64,000 nucleotides of DNA from Klebsiella huaxiensis (GTDB taxonomy: Bacteria > Pseudomonadota > Gammaproteobacteria > Enterobacterales > Enterobacteriaceae), in NCBI RefSeq assembly GCF_003261575.2, contig NZ_CP036176.1, positions 1 to 64,000 of the forward strand, in the 5' to 3' direction. The position numbers and the translations under genes were made by a program. Below are positions 1 to 9,279 of the stretch, piece by piece. How positions within the stretch are numbered: the first letter of the stretch is position 1; every line of letters begins with the position of its first letter. The notes under the pieces are model-generated. The model searched no databases and was not told the DNA's origin. It saw only the letters and a list, made by a program, of their open reading frames with translations.

Positions 1-1011
1 ATGACGAGCGAAAATAATAGCTTACCTCTGAATCTGCAGGAGGTTGATAAGAAAACCGGTGAAGTTGTTAAGCTGGATGTCAACAGCACCAGTACCGTTC
101 AACCCGTTGCGCTCATGAGGCTTGGTCTCTTTGTTCCTACGCTGAAATCGACAGGAAGGAGTAAGGCTAACCGTAAAAACGTCACAGATGCGACTGAGGA
201 GCTTGTACAGCTGTCTATCGCGAAGAGTGAAGGGTACACCGACGTCAGGATCACAGGATCGCGTCTGGACATGGACACGGACTTTAAAGTCTGGCTTGGG
301 ATCATTCGCTCCATGTCAGAGTATGGCGTAAAAAAAGACACGCTAGAATTGTCTTTTGTTGAGTTCGTTAAGATGTGTGGTTTCGATTCGCGGCGTTCAA
401 ACAAAAAAATGCGCGACCGTATCAGCAACTCCCTGTTCAAACTGGCGACCGTCACGTTGAAGTTCCAGAATGACACCAAGGGCTGGACCACACACCTGGT
501 GCAGTCGGCTTACTATGATATCAACGAAGATATCGTGGAAATCAAGGCCGAGCCCAAACTCTTCGAGCTCTACCACATGGACCGGCGGGTGCTGCTGCGG
601 TTGAAGGCGATCGACGCCCTGCAGCGTAAAGAGTCTGCTCAAGCCCTGTATACCTACATCGAAAGCCTGCCTCAGAACCTGGCGCCAATCTCCATGAAAC
701 GTATGCGCGATCGGCTGAATCTTACCTCAAACGTGTACACGCAGAACCATACCGTTCGCAAAGCGATGGAGCAACTGCGGGATATTGGATATCTGGATTA
801 CACCGAATTCAAACGCGGACGGGCAGCCTATTTCAGCGTGCATTATCGCAACCCGAAACTGATCAGCAGTACTGTGAAGTCGCCTCGCAAAGAGGAAGAG
901 GCGCAGTCTCCTGAGCAGAACTATGATGAGGTCATTAAGGCTTTGAAAGCCGCGGGTATCGATCCTCAGAAGCTGGCCGAAGCGCTCACCAGTATGAAGC
1001 CTGAAAATTGA
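1..1011 (+). CDS. repB: RepFIB-family plasmid replication initiator
   Basis: This 336-residue protein would bind the origin iterons and start replication. Its length and its VQPVALMRLGLFVPTLK-type N-terminal block followed by two winged-helix-like halves fit the RepB initiators of IncFIB plasmids. The ATG is base 1 of the window, so any upstream iterons are outside view. The stop codon overlaps the first downstream iteron, at 1008. A tyrosine recombinase lies just beyond the iterons in the opposite direction, the usual RepFIB arrangement. Family assignment is firm; the exact replicon subtype cannot be decided by eye. Confidence 0.93.
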   Translation: MTSENNSLPLNLQEVDKKTGEVVKLDVNSTSTVQPVALMRLGLFVPTLKSTGRSKANRKNVTDATEELVQLSIAKSEGYTDVRITGSRLDMDTDFKVWLGIIRSMSEYGVKKDTLELSFVEFVKMCGFDSRRSNKKMRDRISNSLFKLATVTLKFQNDTKGWTTHLVQSAYYDINEDIVEIKAEPKLFELYHMDRRVLLRLKAIDALQRKESAQALYTYIESLPQNLAPISMKRMRDRLNLTSNVYTQNHTVRKAMEQLRDIGYLDYTEFKRGRAAYFSVHYRNPKLISSTVKSPRKEEEAQSPEQNYDEVIKALKAAGIDPQKLAEALTSMKPEN

Positions 1012-1250
1012 CTGTAGTACGCAAAAATTCACTGCGGTATGCTCTTATTCTTCGTTATTGACTGTGATACGCATCACGCATAGCGCAGTCAATTTAACTC
1101 TCTTTATCCTTCATGCTTCCACGCATTAAATTGACTGTTGTATGGGATGTTATACGAAAAAACACTGATATTGACTGCGGCATGCACTTTAGGCGAGTAA
1201 CGCGTTCCATGTATTGACTGAGAGATGATGCCCTGCACACCACAGTCAAT
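1008..1250 (+). repeat. RepFIB origin iterons downstream of repB
   Basis: Six direct copies of a TTGACTGnngTAtGC-like motif start at 1008, 1028, 1058, 1131, 1171 and 1214. Most spacings are near multiples of one to four helical turns (20, 30, 73, 40 and 43 bp). Two further copies of the core are inverted (CAGTCAA near 1086-1092 and 1243-1249). The copy at 1028 is degenerate, TTCACTG. This is the expected initiator-binding and copy-control array of a RepFIB replicon. Between 1251 and 1480 I see no convincing gene. Confidence 0.88.
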
Positions 1251-1480
1251 TTTTAGGCCGCCGGTGATAGCGCATTTATGTGATATAGCGGATGCGGCGT
1301 CACAGTAATCGATAAATATACCCCATCGGGCCCAGACCGGCTCACCGTTTGTTTCTGCGAATTAGGCTTCATAAGTCCCCATAATCGCTCCCGCCGATGA
1401 GCGCAGGGAGCCATAAAAATGTTCACTATTGCGAAAGCCACAGCATAACTTGAGTTATTTTCCATAGCACGGCGCTCGCG

Positions 1481-2266
1481 TTATCGTTGGGGGAGCTGTT
1501 TCATCAGGGCCACCGCTTCAGTTTCCGGCATCGCAAACTGCACGCGGTGCCGTGCCGCGATGTCGAGCGCAAACACTTTCGTGTAGATCTCCGTTGAACT
1601 CACTGACTTGTGACCCATCAGCGACTGCAGCACCTTCAGGGGAATACCGGCATAGAGCATGTGCATGGCGTAGGAGTGGCGGAACGTGTGCGGTGTTACT
1701 GGCACAGAAAACGTCACACCGTCGGCCGCAGCGGTATCCACGGCTTCATTCAGCCACGTGCGGACCGTCCGGTCGGTGATCTCCCAGATACGCGCTTTTT
1801 CAGTTCTGCCGCTTCGCTTATTGCGCCGCTCGAGCGGAATTTTCAGCGTGGCCACCATCATCTGCAGCTGGCTGACGTACTGGGTGTCCGATAACGGCAC
1901 CAGTCGGTGAGGCAACGTGCCTGCTGGCAACCGCCCGGCCGTCCGAGTGGATTTTTCGGCGCGCTGCTTAAGGGTGGCCAGCTGCACAAACGGATACGGT
2001 GGCGCCAGCGAAAAATCTCCCCGCGTCAGCGCCAGCGCTTCGTTAATGCGGGCACCAGTATTCCAGAGGGTGGCCAGCAGCATCTTGCGGTGCAGATCGG
2101 GGACGTAATGGAGCAGGGCGCTCACTTCGGGCGCCAGCAGATATTTCGGCAGTTCGTCCTGAACGAGAGCCATCTGGCGCAGGGCCAGGGCAGCAGGGTA
2201 ATCGATGGCCACCGGCAGCTGCGCAGCTGAAAACGAAATGCCCTGACCTGGTAATGCCGGCATCAT
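1481..2266 (-). CDS. ResD-like tyrosine site-specific recombinase
   Basis: A 261-residue integrase/resolvase of the phage-integrase superfamily. The full catalytic set is visible: Arg73 (TGARINEAL), His193 and Arg196 (HTFRH), His219 (MGHKS) and Tyr228 (EIYTKVF). The position, converging on repB across the iterons, and the size match the D protein (ResD) of F-like plasmids, which resolves plasmid multimers. Two in-frame ATGs (2266 and 2263) follow a GAGGAT-type ribosome site, so the start is uncertain by one codon. Resolving plasmid dimers is inferred from family and context. Confidence 0.88.
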   Translation of the reverse strand: MMPALPGQGISFSAAQLPVAIDYPAALALRQMALVQDELPKYLLAPEVSALLHYVPDLHRKMLLATLWNTGARINEALALTRGDFSLAPPYPFVQLATLKQRAEKSTRTAGRLPAGTLPHRLVPLSDTQYVSQLQMMVATLKIPLERRNKRSGRTEKARIWEITDRTVRTWLNEAVDTAAADGVTFSVPVTPHTFRHSYAMHMLYAGIPLKVLQSLMGHKSVSSTEIYTKVFALDIAARHRVQFAMPETEAVALMKQLPQR

Positions 2267-2317
2267 TGATTGTTATCCTCCGTGTCCGCGTATTGCTGTT
2301 TAAGTCGCACCAGTGCT

Positions 2318-2710
2318 TTATTTGCCAAACAGCGCTGGCATTTCATCAAACATCATCACATGGCGGGTCCGCTTCCCGCGAAAAATGCGCCGCATCATCG
2401 GCGTAAAATCACAGGGCTCCCAGCCATAAGGCCAGGTATAGTAAATCCCGTCCTTCAGCGTGCTGTCGCGTCGCTCAGGTCCCGCAACGATACGTCTGAC
2501 CTCCCTGCTCAGCGCCTCACCGCGCAGGCCATACTGCCCCAGGTAGCGGCGCAGCCGCGTTCTCGGCATCCGCGGGTCGGATTTCACGTAAGCATTAATA
2601 TCCATATGCTGCGTGGCGGTGATGATATTCATGCCGTACTTGCGCATGGTGTGGAAGGCGACGTTCATCACGTCTGTGCCTGTCTGTCTTTCTTCACTGA
2701 TTCTGTCCAT
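2318..2710 (-). CDS. Hypothetical protein, 130 residues
   Basis: I do not recognise a family. The protein is basic and soluble-looking, with an Arg-rich middle (PRMPRTRLRRYLGQYG) and an aromatic stretch (YYTWPYGWEP). The ATG at 2710 is preferred over the upstream one at 2740 because AGGAAA sits 6 bases before it. It runs in the same direction as resD and the RHH gene at 3759 and lies 52 bp from resD. The composition suggests nucleic-acid contact, but no motif proves it. Confidence 0.6.
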   Translation of the reverse strand: MDRISEERQTGTDVMNVAFHTMRKYGMNIITATQHMDINAYVKSDPRMPRTRLRRYLGQYGLRGEALSREVRRIVAGPERRDSTLKDGIYYTWPYGWEPCDFTPMMRRIFRGKRTRHVMMFDEMPALFGK

Positions 2711-2820
2711 ATTGTTTCCTGTCAGCCTGTTGAATTTCACCTTCGGCCTCAGCAGTTCCCCGGGTTCTTAATTCTGGCCAGTAAGCCCAAAACATCCCAA
2801 CCCGTGACGTTTGTACCGGA

Positions 2821-3759
2821 TCATTCATCCTGGTGGTCAGTATGTCCGGAAGCCGTATCCGGCCCGGTGGCCGCAGCCACTTCCTTCAGTATCGGTGTCC
2901 AGCCGCCCTGAAACCATTCTCCCGGATCTTCACCGTTGAGTACCTGCTGCAGCCAGCGGGCCGATGAACGGCGGGGCGAGTCCTGGAAATAGACGTGATG
3001 ATGCTGGCCGATGACCGTCCAGAAATCAAAATCCGGGTGCTCCGGCGTCCAGTCATAAGTGTTGATGGACAGCCGTGCACCTTCTGTTTTGAGAAAGAGG
3101 AGAAACCTTTTGAGGTTGCCGTATCCGCCGCTTCCCATGCCGCTGCGCAGGTAAAAACTCTCCGTGACAACGCCGGGTGTGACCCGCTTCGTCTGTATAT
3201 CCTGACGCAGGATGATCAGGGTGCCGTCATGCCTGCCGCCGGCTATTCTGAGAAACTCAAACGTGTGGTCGCCTGTACTGCCGACGGGAAAGAAAAACTC
3301 CCTGTACCCCGCAGAGCCCAGGCGGACAAACGGAAAAGGTTGCCCGCTTTCACCCAGAAGCCAGTCCGCCGAGGCATCAAAATTCCGGGCGATCGTATCT
3401 GCCAGCGTAAAGGACAGCTCCTGGCGTCCTTCCATGATATCCATCAGCACACCCGGCGAGGTATCCAGTTGCCTGCCGAAGCGGACCAGGTCAAACGTGT
3501 CCGGCGGTCTGGCTCCGGCAAATTCCCGGAAGTAATTGTCCGCCATGAGCCGGTTGAACAACCACTTCAGCCGCTTGCCCGTTTCATGCTGCCAGCGCTC
3601 CCTGTCAGACATCGCGGGCCCGGCCTGAACCACGGGCTGATAATACTCCCGGAGGGCAATCCGGATCTCCCCCTCGAGGGAACGTTCATTTTTCATTGCT
3701 GACTGCTCAATGCGCGCAAACAGCGCATCGTCAACATTTCTGGCCTGGATCTTCGCCAT
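2821..3759 (-). CDS. RHH-domain protein with large C-terminal domain
   Basis: The first 40 residues (MAKIQARNVDDALFARIEQ...EIRIALREYYQ) look like an Arc/FitA-type ribbon-helix-helix DNA-binding domain. A segment near residues 85-140 (RFGRQLDTSPGVLMDIMEGRQELSF...ADWLLGESG) resembles a Cro/CI-like helix-turn-helix. The remaining C-terminus is unrecognised. The start at 3759 has AAGGAAAG 4 bases upstream and yields 312 residues, so the longer start at 3777 is less likely. A two-DNA-binding-domain regulator is inferred. It lies divergent from the unknown operon at 4323. Confidence 0.65.
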   Translation of the reverse strand: MAKIQARNVDDALFARIEQSAMKNERSLEGEIRIALREYYQPVVQAGPAMSDRERWQHETGKRLKWLFNRLMADNYFREFAGARPPDTFDLVRFGRQLDTSPGVLMDIMEGRQELSFTLADTIARNFDASADWLLGESGQPFPFVRLGSAGYREFFFPVGSTGDHTFEFLRIAGGRHDGTLIILRQDIQTKRVTPGVVTESFYLRSGMGSGGYGNLKRFLLFLKTEGARLSINTYDWTPEHPDFDFWTVIGQHHHVYFQDSPRRSSARWLQQVLNGEDPGEWFQGGWTPILKEVAAATGPDTASGHTDHQDE

Positions 3760-4138
3760 GACTCTTTCCTTGTGCAAAACGTATTCAGATTCGGTAAATA
3801 GTCAAGATAGTAAACATGAAACCTGATTTACCGTAAGCAGAATGAATGTATACGCAATGATTCATTTTGTACACAACGAAAGAAAACCACACATAATAAG
3901 CAGAGAAACAGTCACGCTGATAAATTACCGGATGACCATTCCGGCCTGATCCGATTTACTGCAATTTAACGGATTTCCGGAAGTGTACCACGCACACGAA
4001 ATAACCACACCGCCCTTTAATGGGGTGATCGGGCGGTCACGGGGCAGGGGAGGGACACAACATATAGCGTCATCGTCAGCGGATGACACCGCTACATCTT
4101 GTGTTGCCGGGCTGGCGGGTGCCGGAGCGGTTGCGGCA

Positions 4139-4164
4139 GATCCGGAACTACCTTTTTTCGGATC
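4139..4164 (+). repeat. Palindromic element, copy 1 of 3
   Basis: GATCCG and CGGATC arms flank an 8-base spacer (GAACTACC) and six T residues. The same architecture recurs at 9311 and 33667. The T-run lies inside the loop, not after the stem, so it is not a normal intrinsic terminator. It is 159 bp before the gene at 4323. Confidence 0.75.
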
Positions 4165-4249
4165 TGAGTGAGAAAACACTTCTCCTGACACCTGACATAG
4201 CTGAGAACACATTGCATCTAAATTATTTTATGATATGGTAACAAAACAA

Positions 4250-4275
4250 ACTTATAAACTTATAAACTTATAAGT
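4250..4275 (+). promoter_or_regulatory. Tandem ACTTATAA repeat, probable operator
   Basis: Three ACTTATAA units in perfect 8-bp register end in the self-complementary ACTTATAAGT. The array is about 48 bp before the ATG at 4323, where a repressor would overlap a promoter. Function is inferred from position and symmetry only. Confidence 0.5.
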
Positions 4276-4322
4276 TAGGAATGTGAACCTATTTTTCATT
4301 AATTACTGAATGTGAGGTGGTT

Positions 4323-4943
4323 ATGCCTACGAAACACATAGACGACAACACCGCCGCGCAGCTGGACGATCTCTACGTCCGCTGTGTGACTCTGACCCAG
4401 CAACCAGTGAAAGAGGTGGAAGTGCTCCGTCTGGCGATCCTGAACGGTATCGGTAACATTACGGATAACGATATTCTCGCCTCGATGTCCGTCAAACCCA
4501 CGGTCTGGGAAAAACAGGCCGACAATATCTGGGCTGAAGTCACACAGGGATGGCCGGCTGCGGGTATCCATACGCCTAATTTTGTTGAGAAGGCCGAACT
4601 GTATTCACCGCTCTGGAGGACCTTTACCAACGACGTCTGCAGAGAAGCCATCCGTAAGTCGCTTGAACCGCGCCTCCGTGAGCATTTATTCAATGATCTG
4701 TTTGGCTTTAGTACTGCTTTCACGGAGGAAGAAAACGAACGGGAAGCACAGGAAAATATGGAAAAGGAAAAAGAATATAAGGCACTCCTGCCCAACCTGA
4801 AGGGTAAATTGTATTCCGCGCTGTCGCCACAGGAGCAGGAAGTCGCGCTCTATTACAGCGATCATGAACAACTCGTTAGCTTCACCCCTGACGGGAAGGG
4901 GGATTTTACCGTCTGCCTGGCGGAGCCAGGTGATCATGACTGA
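4323..4943 (+). CDS. Hypothetical protein, first gene of coupled pair
   Basis: A 206-residue soluble, acidic protein that I do not recognise. It has a Glu-rich helical stretch near residues 140-160 (TEEENEREAQENMEKEKEYK) that could be a coiled coil. A GTG at 4317 is also in frame, but GAGG lies just before the ATG at 4323. Its stop overlaps the ATG of the membrane-protein gene at 4936 by 8 bases, which points to translational coupling and a shared function. Upstream are the ACTTATAA repeats and palindromic copy 1. Confidence 0.7.
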   Translation: MPTKHIDDNTAAQLDDLYVRCVTLTQQPVKEVEVLRLAILNGIGNITDNDILASMSVKPTVWEKQADNIWAEVTQGWPAAGIHTPNFVEKAELYSPLWRTFTNDVCREAIRKSLEPRLREHLFNDLFGFSTAFTEEENEREAQENMEKEKEYKALLPNLKGKLYSALSPQEQEVALYYSDHEQLVSFTPDGKGDFTVCLAEPGDHD

Positions 4944-5817
4944 GCCGGTTACCCCGATTCCAGACAGCGAAGAGGGCCCCGTAACCTTCGTTGATAGCGC
5001 TCTAAAAGCGAAGCCGCCACAACCTGCTATATCCGGGAGATACCGCCGGTCACACCGTGACGGTGAACGATGGTTGTGGACAGTTGTCGTCTTTTTTAGT
5101 GCGGTTATTCTGCTCGCCACCATCTCGGGACAGGCGGTGAAAAATGGTGACGTGGCTGCCTGTGTATCGATGCTGTTTAATGGTGTTATGGCCACTGCCG
5201 CGGTAGGGGCGTACCTGACCGCACGGAAATGGGTTCCACAACTGACGACCCAAGAAGGTTATAAAGTGGCCATCTGTCTGGTGAACGAACATTATATTTA
5301 CCTCGGCATTCAGAATCCGCTGTTACGCAGCACGAACCAGGCGCTGTCCTGCTATAACGAATTTCTGCAAATCTATAATCATACAAGCAGCGCGGACTAT
5401 GCCCGGAAAATAGCCATATTATCCCGTGCCATCCTTAATGAAAAAGAACGGAAAGACAGTATCGAACAGGCTGATTTTCGGCTGCGGACCTACGGCCTGT
5501 ATGTGTCCCCGGCTTATTCAGACAGCATGAATGCCATGAAAGATGCCTTTACCCACAGTATAGATGCAGCGTGTTCTCTGGAAGCGATGCTGCAGAGCGA
5601 TCTCATTCTCCAGAAGAAGCTGGAAGGGCTTGACAGCACGTCCGTGCAGTTCGTCTCAGACATGGAGAGGTTACTTGGAGCACGCGAACATCTGAAGGTA
5701 ACCATCCTGGCTGACGGTGAGCGTTTGTCGCAAAAATGGAATGAAATGGTGGCGCTGCAGGGCGCCATTTTTAATACACATCCTCGCATCGGCGAGTTAT
5801 TTTCAGTCAGAAACTAG
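4936..5817 (+). CDS. Two-pass membrane protein, second gene of coupled pair
   Basis: The predicted product has 293 residues, with about 45 cytoplasmic residues, two membrane segments (about 46-65, WLWTVVVFFSAVILLATISG, and 75-96, MLFNGVMATAAVGAYLT) and a roughly 195-residue helical soluble tail. The ATG at 4936 is chosen over an in-frame one at 4864 because AGG precedes it and it gives the usual 8-base operon overlap. No enzyme motif is visible. The shape, two helices plus a helical soluble domain, is common among defence or stress proteins, but that is only an analogy. Confidence 0.68.
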   Translation: MTEPVTPIPDSEEGPVTFVDSALKAKPPQPAISGRYRRSHRDGERWLWTVVVFFSAVILLATISGQAVKNGDVAACVSMLFNGVMATAAVGAYLTARKWVPQLTTQEGYKVAICLVNEHYIYLGIQNPLLRSTNQALSCYNEFLQIYNHTSSADYARKIAILSRAILNEKERKDSIEQADFRLRTYGLYVSPAYSDSMNAMKDAFTHSIDAACSLEAMLQSDLILQKKLEGLDSTSVQFVSDMERLLGAREHLKVTILADGERLSQKWNEMVALQGAIFNTHPRIGELFSVRN

Positions 5818-6042
5818 TTCTTTCTTTTTCATGTCCCCCTGTCTTTCTTATGTTCCGGAACGGAACTGGCCATTTTCATGGCCGGTATCTGCTTCCGGTT
5901 TCACTGGTTTTTGGGATCTTGGGAGTGGAAGAAAGCTATTGATGCTGATAACGCACTAGTGAGAGGTGATTGTTGCAAAAATAAGATATTTGTTTTTATA
6001 TAAAATTAGCGGTTAATAATTAACTTTACAGCAACAATAATA

Positions 6043-6070
6043 GCTGAACGGCATTCTCGCGCCGTTCAGC
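6043..6070 (-). terminator. Hairpin terminator of the large membrane-protein gene
   Basis: A perfect 10-bp stem (GCTGAACGGC/GCCGTTCAGC) with an 8-base loop lies 9 bases past the stop of the leftward gene at 6079. The T-tract downstream on the minus strand is weak (TATTATTGTT), so termination efficiency is uncertain. Confidence 0.6.
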
Positions 6071-6078
6071 CAGACTGG

Positions 6079-9000
6079 TCAGGAGTGATTAAATCTTGCC
6101 ACGACGGAACCACTAATCCCGAGTTCCTGTTTCCAGCTGGTAGTCACCCAGCCCGACAGAGGGTCTTCATCACTTGCATGCCATGAGGTACTGAAAGGCT
6201 GTCCGTCGGGATCGCTCAGCATGTTAAGGGATCCAAAGACATTGTTCCGGACAAGCAGGGAGTAATATCCTCCATCATTATCCCATACCTGATAGATTCC
6301 ACAGTTATTAATCCTGACTGGTATAAGGCCATCGAGATTACTCTTCATATCCAGTATGATCCCCAGTTCCGCAAACCTTTCTGCGTGGTAGCTCATCTCA
6401 CGTAGCTCGCTTCCCAGATGGGTTCCGAAGAAAATCAGCGTATAGTCTTCGTTGTCGGCAGTCATCTCCCTTAAATGCTTCAGCAGTTCATATTCGTCGC
6501 GGACGTTGATTGTCCGGAGGGGCTGCAGCTGACTCAGTCCATGGTAAACATCACCAAGCAGAGTCTGTTTAATGTCAGAAACAGGTGTCAGTATTACCGA
6601 ATTAGTGCTGCTGATCCCACGGGCTAAGATATCTTTGGACATGCCTCCGTTAACTGACTTGGCTGTCCACGCTATCTCCCCGCTGTTTGATGTACTGTAA
6701 GAAAATTGTGAAAGCAGTGCATCCCGGGCAAGCATTAAGGGTAGTTCTCGGGTAAGAGTAAGATCGGTATTTTTCAGCAGCTCAGTATCAATCTCAGCGT
6801 TAAGAAGCTCTGAATGCATGCTCCGGCTGAAAGCCTGAATATAGGCATCGAGGGTTTCGTTAAAACGGACAATCTTATCTTTAAAGGCTTTATCAGACAT
6901 TAAATATCCATCCGATGGGCTGTCTTCACGGCGTTTGAAACACTGGAGTTGATAAATAATCTGTTCCTTCTGATGATAAGTAAACAGGTTGTCGTTCAGT
7001 GCCATCCTTACGCGCTGGGTGACAGGCAGGGACTTAGCGGAAAGATAAAAAGCGATATCTGCATAACTGGCATAAATATTCCTGACATCTTCATAGGTTC
7101 CCATATAGATACGTCCTGATATGATCTCAGTTTCATTAAATGATGAAAACGCCTTTACGAGATTAGACATCGTCTTGTACCAGGAATCCTCACTGTCGCA
7201 CGGACGACATTCCAGCCTGATAATAATGTCAATAATATCAGTCGAAGAAGTTAACAACGTCGTCATGAGATCATGCGCACCTGTCGGATAGACAGGTTCA
7301 GAAGTAAGAAGTCGCTTTATAACATTTTTCAGACGTACATTTTTTTTCTGCTGAACATGCGAAAGAATATATCCGGCAGTAAGCAGTCGAATATCTGTCA
7401 GTGCATTGAAAAAAATGATTGCCCGTGCAGCTTTTTCTGAATATGCATTTCCTCTGAGGATGGCCTGCCAGGCCGGTTTGTCAGATGCCTGAGTAAGATA
7501 CGACGGCGTCAGGAAAAAGCTGTGCCAGCGGTATTGTTCAAAGTGCAGTTCAAACCGATTCCGGCTGAACCAGAGTAAAAGCATATCCGCACTGTGATCT
7601 GAGGCATAGCGGTCGTCTGACATCACAGCCGTCATGACTATCCGGGCTGTCTCATAAAGATGATAAAGTAGTTCGGCCGAGTCATCATCAAACCGGTTCT
7701 CGCCACGGGCCTTAATACGTCGCCACATGTACCAGCTTTCCCATTCACCTATAAAATCTTTGACAACTTCCCTGTGACGTTGCTCCTGACTGACCGACAG
7801 AGTTTCTGCATATCCTCTTTTCCAGTTGTTCAACACGTACCATACGTAGAAAAGAGATTCCATACACTGCTGAAAATCGACGATTTCACGGCTGTCTGAA
7901 TCACGATATACAGAGAATGGTACATCAATAATTTTACGGAAATATTCACCCGTTGTTTCCAGTGACTTTACCACCTCGTTACTGAAACTGTAAAAATCAT
8001 GATAGAATGACTGGCTGAATGTAAATGACATACCTGAACCATGACATTCATCAATATAGTTTCCATCAGCATACCGGAAGCTTTTTTTCAATGTTGTGTA
8101 TGTATCAATCAGCCGGTCTGTTGCGATGATAAAGGTACTTATATTTTTGTCTCCCAGAGCATCATAAACCTCACCATAAAAATCACGGGTAATGTGTCTG
8201 TACTCTTTCCAGTTTACTTTCGGGCCTTTTATAAAACATTGTCTGAAAAAGAACGGCCACCACCCAGGGATAATCACCTCAGTTGAGGAAAACAGTGTTA
8301 TTTTGTTATCCCTTTTTGCCAGTGACGGCAGAATAACAATCGAGCCATTCTTATCCTGCACAGGTTTCAGCCGGTGTAAAAGAAAATTTAGTGGTCCAAG
8401 ATACACATCGCTGATTTCGATATGATCCTCAATATGGAATTTAACCGAGTCCATACTTTCTTCGCTTGAGACAGAGTAGGGAAGAATGGTTATTCCCTTT
8501 ATATAATCCTTACCTATGTGTGAACCAGGATACTGTATCCATGAGTATTTAAGGGAACGCAGAATATGATTTTCTACAATCTGGGACTGAAAATACTTCA
8601 GCATGAGGTGATCGCGTTTCTTGTCATCTAAAATGTTAAGGCTGGTAATAAAGAACCATATCGAAAGTACAATATTGAAAAGCATCCAGATTAAGGCCGT
8701 AACCGCAAATGCCGTATCAAGATATTTGTCACCGGCAGATAAAAATAACCCACTTATCAGTATAAAAGCAGCAAGTGATAGCCCACTGAGTCCTGCAAAC
8801 ATATAACCCGAATGCAACTGATAGGCGGTCTGAATGTGGATTCGCGAGGATTTTTTCTGAAAGAGCACACTGATCAGTCCGACAACAAGTGGGAACACAA
8901 TCCCGATTATCGTCAGCTGGGCGCCCAGCAGGTTTGACATCCATTCAGGAAGTTTAGTGACGTTTTTTAGGTAATTAGCCGCAAAGATACTAAATTCAGC

Positions 9001-9204
9001 ACGAAAGCCTATCGCTATGAGGACAGCACTGCCTGCCATAGACCAGAGCAAAAACATGGCCTTCAGATAATGCGTGGAGCAGTAAACCTGCGCCCTTTCA
9101 ACAAGGTTCCAGCGATGCTTCTTATATGTCTTATTTCCTTTGAGGGTGCGTTTGAGTTGTGCTCTGACTTTAGTAGTGAGGCGATTAAGCAGTATGCCAG
9201 ACAT
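6079..9204 (-). CDS. Very large four-pass membrane protein of unknown function
   Basis: This is a 1041-residue protein from the ATG at 9204, which has AGGAA 5 bases upstream. A TTG at 9279 would add 25 residues and cannot be excluded. Four hydrophobic helices lie in the first 190 residues (about 44-65, 93-115, 134-155 and 163-188). They are followed by about 850 soluble residues with no motif I recognise. The C-terminal part (around residues 930-970, YTLIFFGTHLGSELREMS) has an alternating strand/helix look. It is a single gene between an AT-rich promoter region with palindrome copy 2 and a hairpin terminator. The frame is open throughout, so it appears intact. Role unknown. Confidence 0.75.
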   Translation of the reverse strand: MSGILLNRLTTKVRAQLKRTLKGNKTYKKHRWNLVERAQVYCSTHYLKAMFLLWSMAGSAVLIAIGFRAEFSIFAANYLKNVTKLPEWMSNLLGAQLTIIGIVFPLVVGLISVLFQKKSSRIHIQTAYQLHSGYMFAGLSGLSLAAFILISGLFLSAGDKYLDTAFAVTALIWMLFNIVLSIWFFITSLNILDDKKRDHLMLKYFQSQIVENHILRSLKYSWIQYPGSHIGKDYIKGITILPYSVSSEESMDSVKFHIEDHIEISDVYLGPLNFLLHRLKPVQDKNGSIVILPSLAKRDNKITLFSSTEVIIPGWWPFFFRQCFIKGPKVNWKEYRHITRDFYGEVYDALGDKNISTFIIATDRLIDTYTTLKKSFRYADGNYIDECHGSGMSFTFSQSFYHDFYSFSNEVVKSLETTGEYFRKIIDVPFSVYRDSDSREIVDFQQCMESLFYVWYVLNNWKRGYAETLSVSQEQRHREVVKDFIGEWESWYMWRRIKARGENRFDDDSAELLYHLYETARIVMTAVMSDDRYASDHSADMLLLWFSRNRFELHFEQYRWHSFFLTPSYLTQASDKPAWQAILRGNAYSEKAARAIIFFNALTDIRLLTAGYILSHVQQKKNVRLKNVIKRLLTSEPVYPTGAHDLMTTLLTSSTDIIDIIIRLECRPCDSEDSWYKTMSNLVKAFSSFNETEIISGRIYMGTYEDVRNIYASYADIAFYLSAKSLPVTQRVRMALNDNLFTYHQKEQIIYQLQCFKRREDSPSDGYLMSDKAFKDKIVRFNETLDAYIQAFSRSMHSELLNAEIDTELLKNTDLTLTRELPLMLARDALLSQFSYSTSNSGEIAWTAKSVNGGMSKDILARGISSTNSVILTPVSDIKQTLLGDVYHGLSQLQPLRTINVRDEYELLKHLREMTADNEDYTLIFFGTHLGSELREMSYHAERFAELGIILDMKSNLDGLIPVRINNCGIYQVWDNDGGYYSLLVRNNVFGSLNMLSDPDGQPFSTSWHASDEDPLSGWVTTSWKQELGISGSVVARFNHS

Positions 9205-9279
9205 AGCGTTCCTGATATGTGGGTGGTCAACCTCTTCATCATACGTCCTGTGAGAAGAGTATTTCTGTAAAAATCTCAA

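Larger units (their letters stand above)
3778..4322. other. 545-bp intergenic region with palindrome and tandem repeat
   Basis: This divergent spacer separates the RHH gene (leftward) from the gene at 4323 (rightward). It holds a 26-bp palindromic element (4139-4164) and an 8-bp tandem repeat (4250-4275), and is otherwise AT-rich. Two overlapping short frames (62 and 95 residues) run through it on opposite strands. They lack clear ribosome sites and I do not call them as genes. Confidence 0.5.

Noticed and set aside
1253..1465. 70-residue leftward frame between the iterons and resD
   Set aside because: No ribosome site, low-complexity content and no family pattern; more likely chance in the origin region.
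3925..4212. 95- and 62-residue overlapping frames in the 3778-4322 spacer
   Set aside because: Both strands are open only because of local base composition; no ribosome site, and one runs through the palindrome and ends there.
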